Origin: Flammeovirgaceae bacterium
Lineage (GTDB): Bacteria; Bacteroidota; Bacteroidia; Cytophagales; Cyclobacteriaceae
DNA: 6,495 nt
NCBI GenBank assembly: GCA_022616575.1
Contig: JAKEEN010000142.1
Location: forward strand, 1 to 6,495
Direction of reading: 5' to 3'
The notes below the pieces were generated by a model. It saw only the letters and a list, made by a program, of their open reading frames with translations, did not search any database and was not told the DNA's origin. A program made the position numbers and the translations under genes. The number at the start of each line of letters is the position of its first letter. Within the stretch, counting starts at the first letter, position 1. Of the stretch, positions 6,333-6,495 are shown one piece after another.

Positions 6333-6358
6333 AGCCAGTAGCCTGCAGCTTAAAGCAT
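6303..6358 (+). repeat. 7-bp repeat block across the ABC gene stop codon
   Basis: Eight degenerate heptamers run from 6303: CAAGCTG, CAAGCCA twice, CAAGCTT, GAAGCCA, GTAGCCT, GCAGCTT, AAAGCAT. The first four encode the last nine residues of the ABC protein, and the stop codon (6330-6332) lies at the unit 4/5 boundary. The sequence is unrelated to the other two repeat families in the window but shares the 7-bp period. Confidence 0.8.
6304..6351 (+). terminator. Possible weak hairpin at the end of the ABC gene
   Basis: AAGCTGCA (6304-6311) is exactly inverted by TGCAGCTT (6344-6351), with a 32-nt loop and a run of five T about ten bases later (from 6360). The large loop and the gap before the T-run make it a poor intrinsic terminator, and the pairing may just be a by-product of the repeats. 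Confidence 0.25.
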
Positions 6359-6380
6359 AATTTTTAGCAATAAAGAGGTA

Positions 6381-6411
6381 TTGCGTGGGTTACGAAACTT
6401 CAGCATATTTG
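6381..6411 (+). promoter_or_regulatory. Candidate promoter for the gene starting at 6442
   Basis: TTG at 6381-6383 is followed after 20 nt by CATATTTG at 6404-6411, which differs from TAnnTTTG only at its first base. It would place the transcription start about 25 nt before the ATG at 6442 and separates the next gene from the lpx operon. Confidence 0.45.
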
Positions 6412-6441
6412 ATTAATATTGGCCTTTAAATCTTTATTTGA

Positions 6442-6495
6442 ATGAAACTAACATACCGTATTTTATCCCTTCTGGCTGTTGTAGCCGTTTTTACC
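6442..6495 (+). CDS. Start of a probable exported protein (partial, C-terminus off the right edge)
   Basis: The ATG at 6442 opens a frame of 18 codons to the window edge, MKLTYRILSLLAVVAVFT. A short basic N-terminus (K2, R6) followed by an uninterrupted hydrophobic stretch is typical of a signal peptide, possibly of a lipoprotein, but no cleavage site or lipobox is visible yet. A candidate promoter lies 31 bp upstream. It is separated from the ABC gene by 109 bp including the CAAGC repeats, so it is probably a separate transcription unit. Nothing more can be said about its function. Confidence 0.6.
   Translation, partial: MKLTYRILSLLAVVAVFT

Overview
The window looks like chromosome from a Bacteroidota bacterium, most likely of the Cytophagales type. 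The reasons are a PorX-type response regulator with a PglZ-like output domain, an LpxC-FabZ fusion (characteristic of this phylum), TTG / TAnnTTTG promoter elements in front of lpxC, and starts without clear Shine-Dalgarno sequences. The lineage is inferred from gene content only.

Layout: positions 1-873 hold the N-terminal 291 codons of porX on the minus strand, running off the left edge. A 122-bp divergent gap follows, filled with 7-bp repeats. On the plus strand there is then an HD-domain phosphohydrolase (996-2219), a second repeat-filled gap (2220-2322), lpxD (2323-3381), a short gap with a convincing promoter (3382-3463), lpxC/fabZ (3464-4861), lpxA overlapping it by 4 bp (4858-5646), and an ABC ATPase two bases later (5649-6332). 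A 109-bp gap follows, and the start of an exported-protein gene (6442 onward) runs off the right edge.

Function: LpxA, LpxC and LpxD are the first three enzymes of lipid A synthesis. FabZ, fused to LpxC, supplies the fatty-acid elongation cycle that competes for, and can consume, the same 3-hydroxyacyl-ACP that LpxA and LpxD use. All visible catalytic residues are intact. The ABC ATPase is tightly coupled to lpxA but has no membrane partner here, and it lacks the usual H-loop histidine. PorX is a regulator of type IX secretion, whose cargo is in several species anchored to LPS, so its position beside lipid A genes is suggestive only.

The most unusual material lies between the genes. Three unrelated sequence families, ATTAACG/CTGATAA-like, RATTYMA-like and CAAGCYN-like, all have a strict 7-bp period and sit at gene junctions. 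The first family forms opposed arms in both gaps around the HD gene and reads with the same polarity into three start codons (porX, HD gene, lpxD). The other two are translated as the N-terminal and C-terminal tails of the ABC ATPase. I see no RNA genes, CRISPR array, insertion sequence or phage gene.
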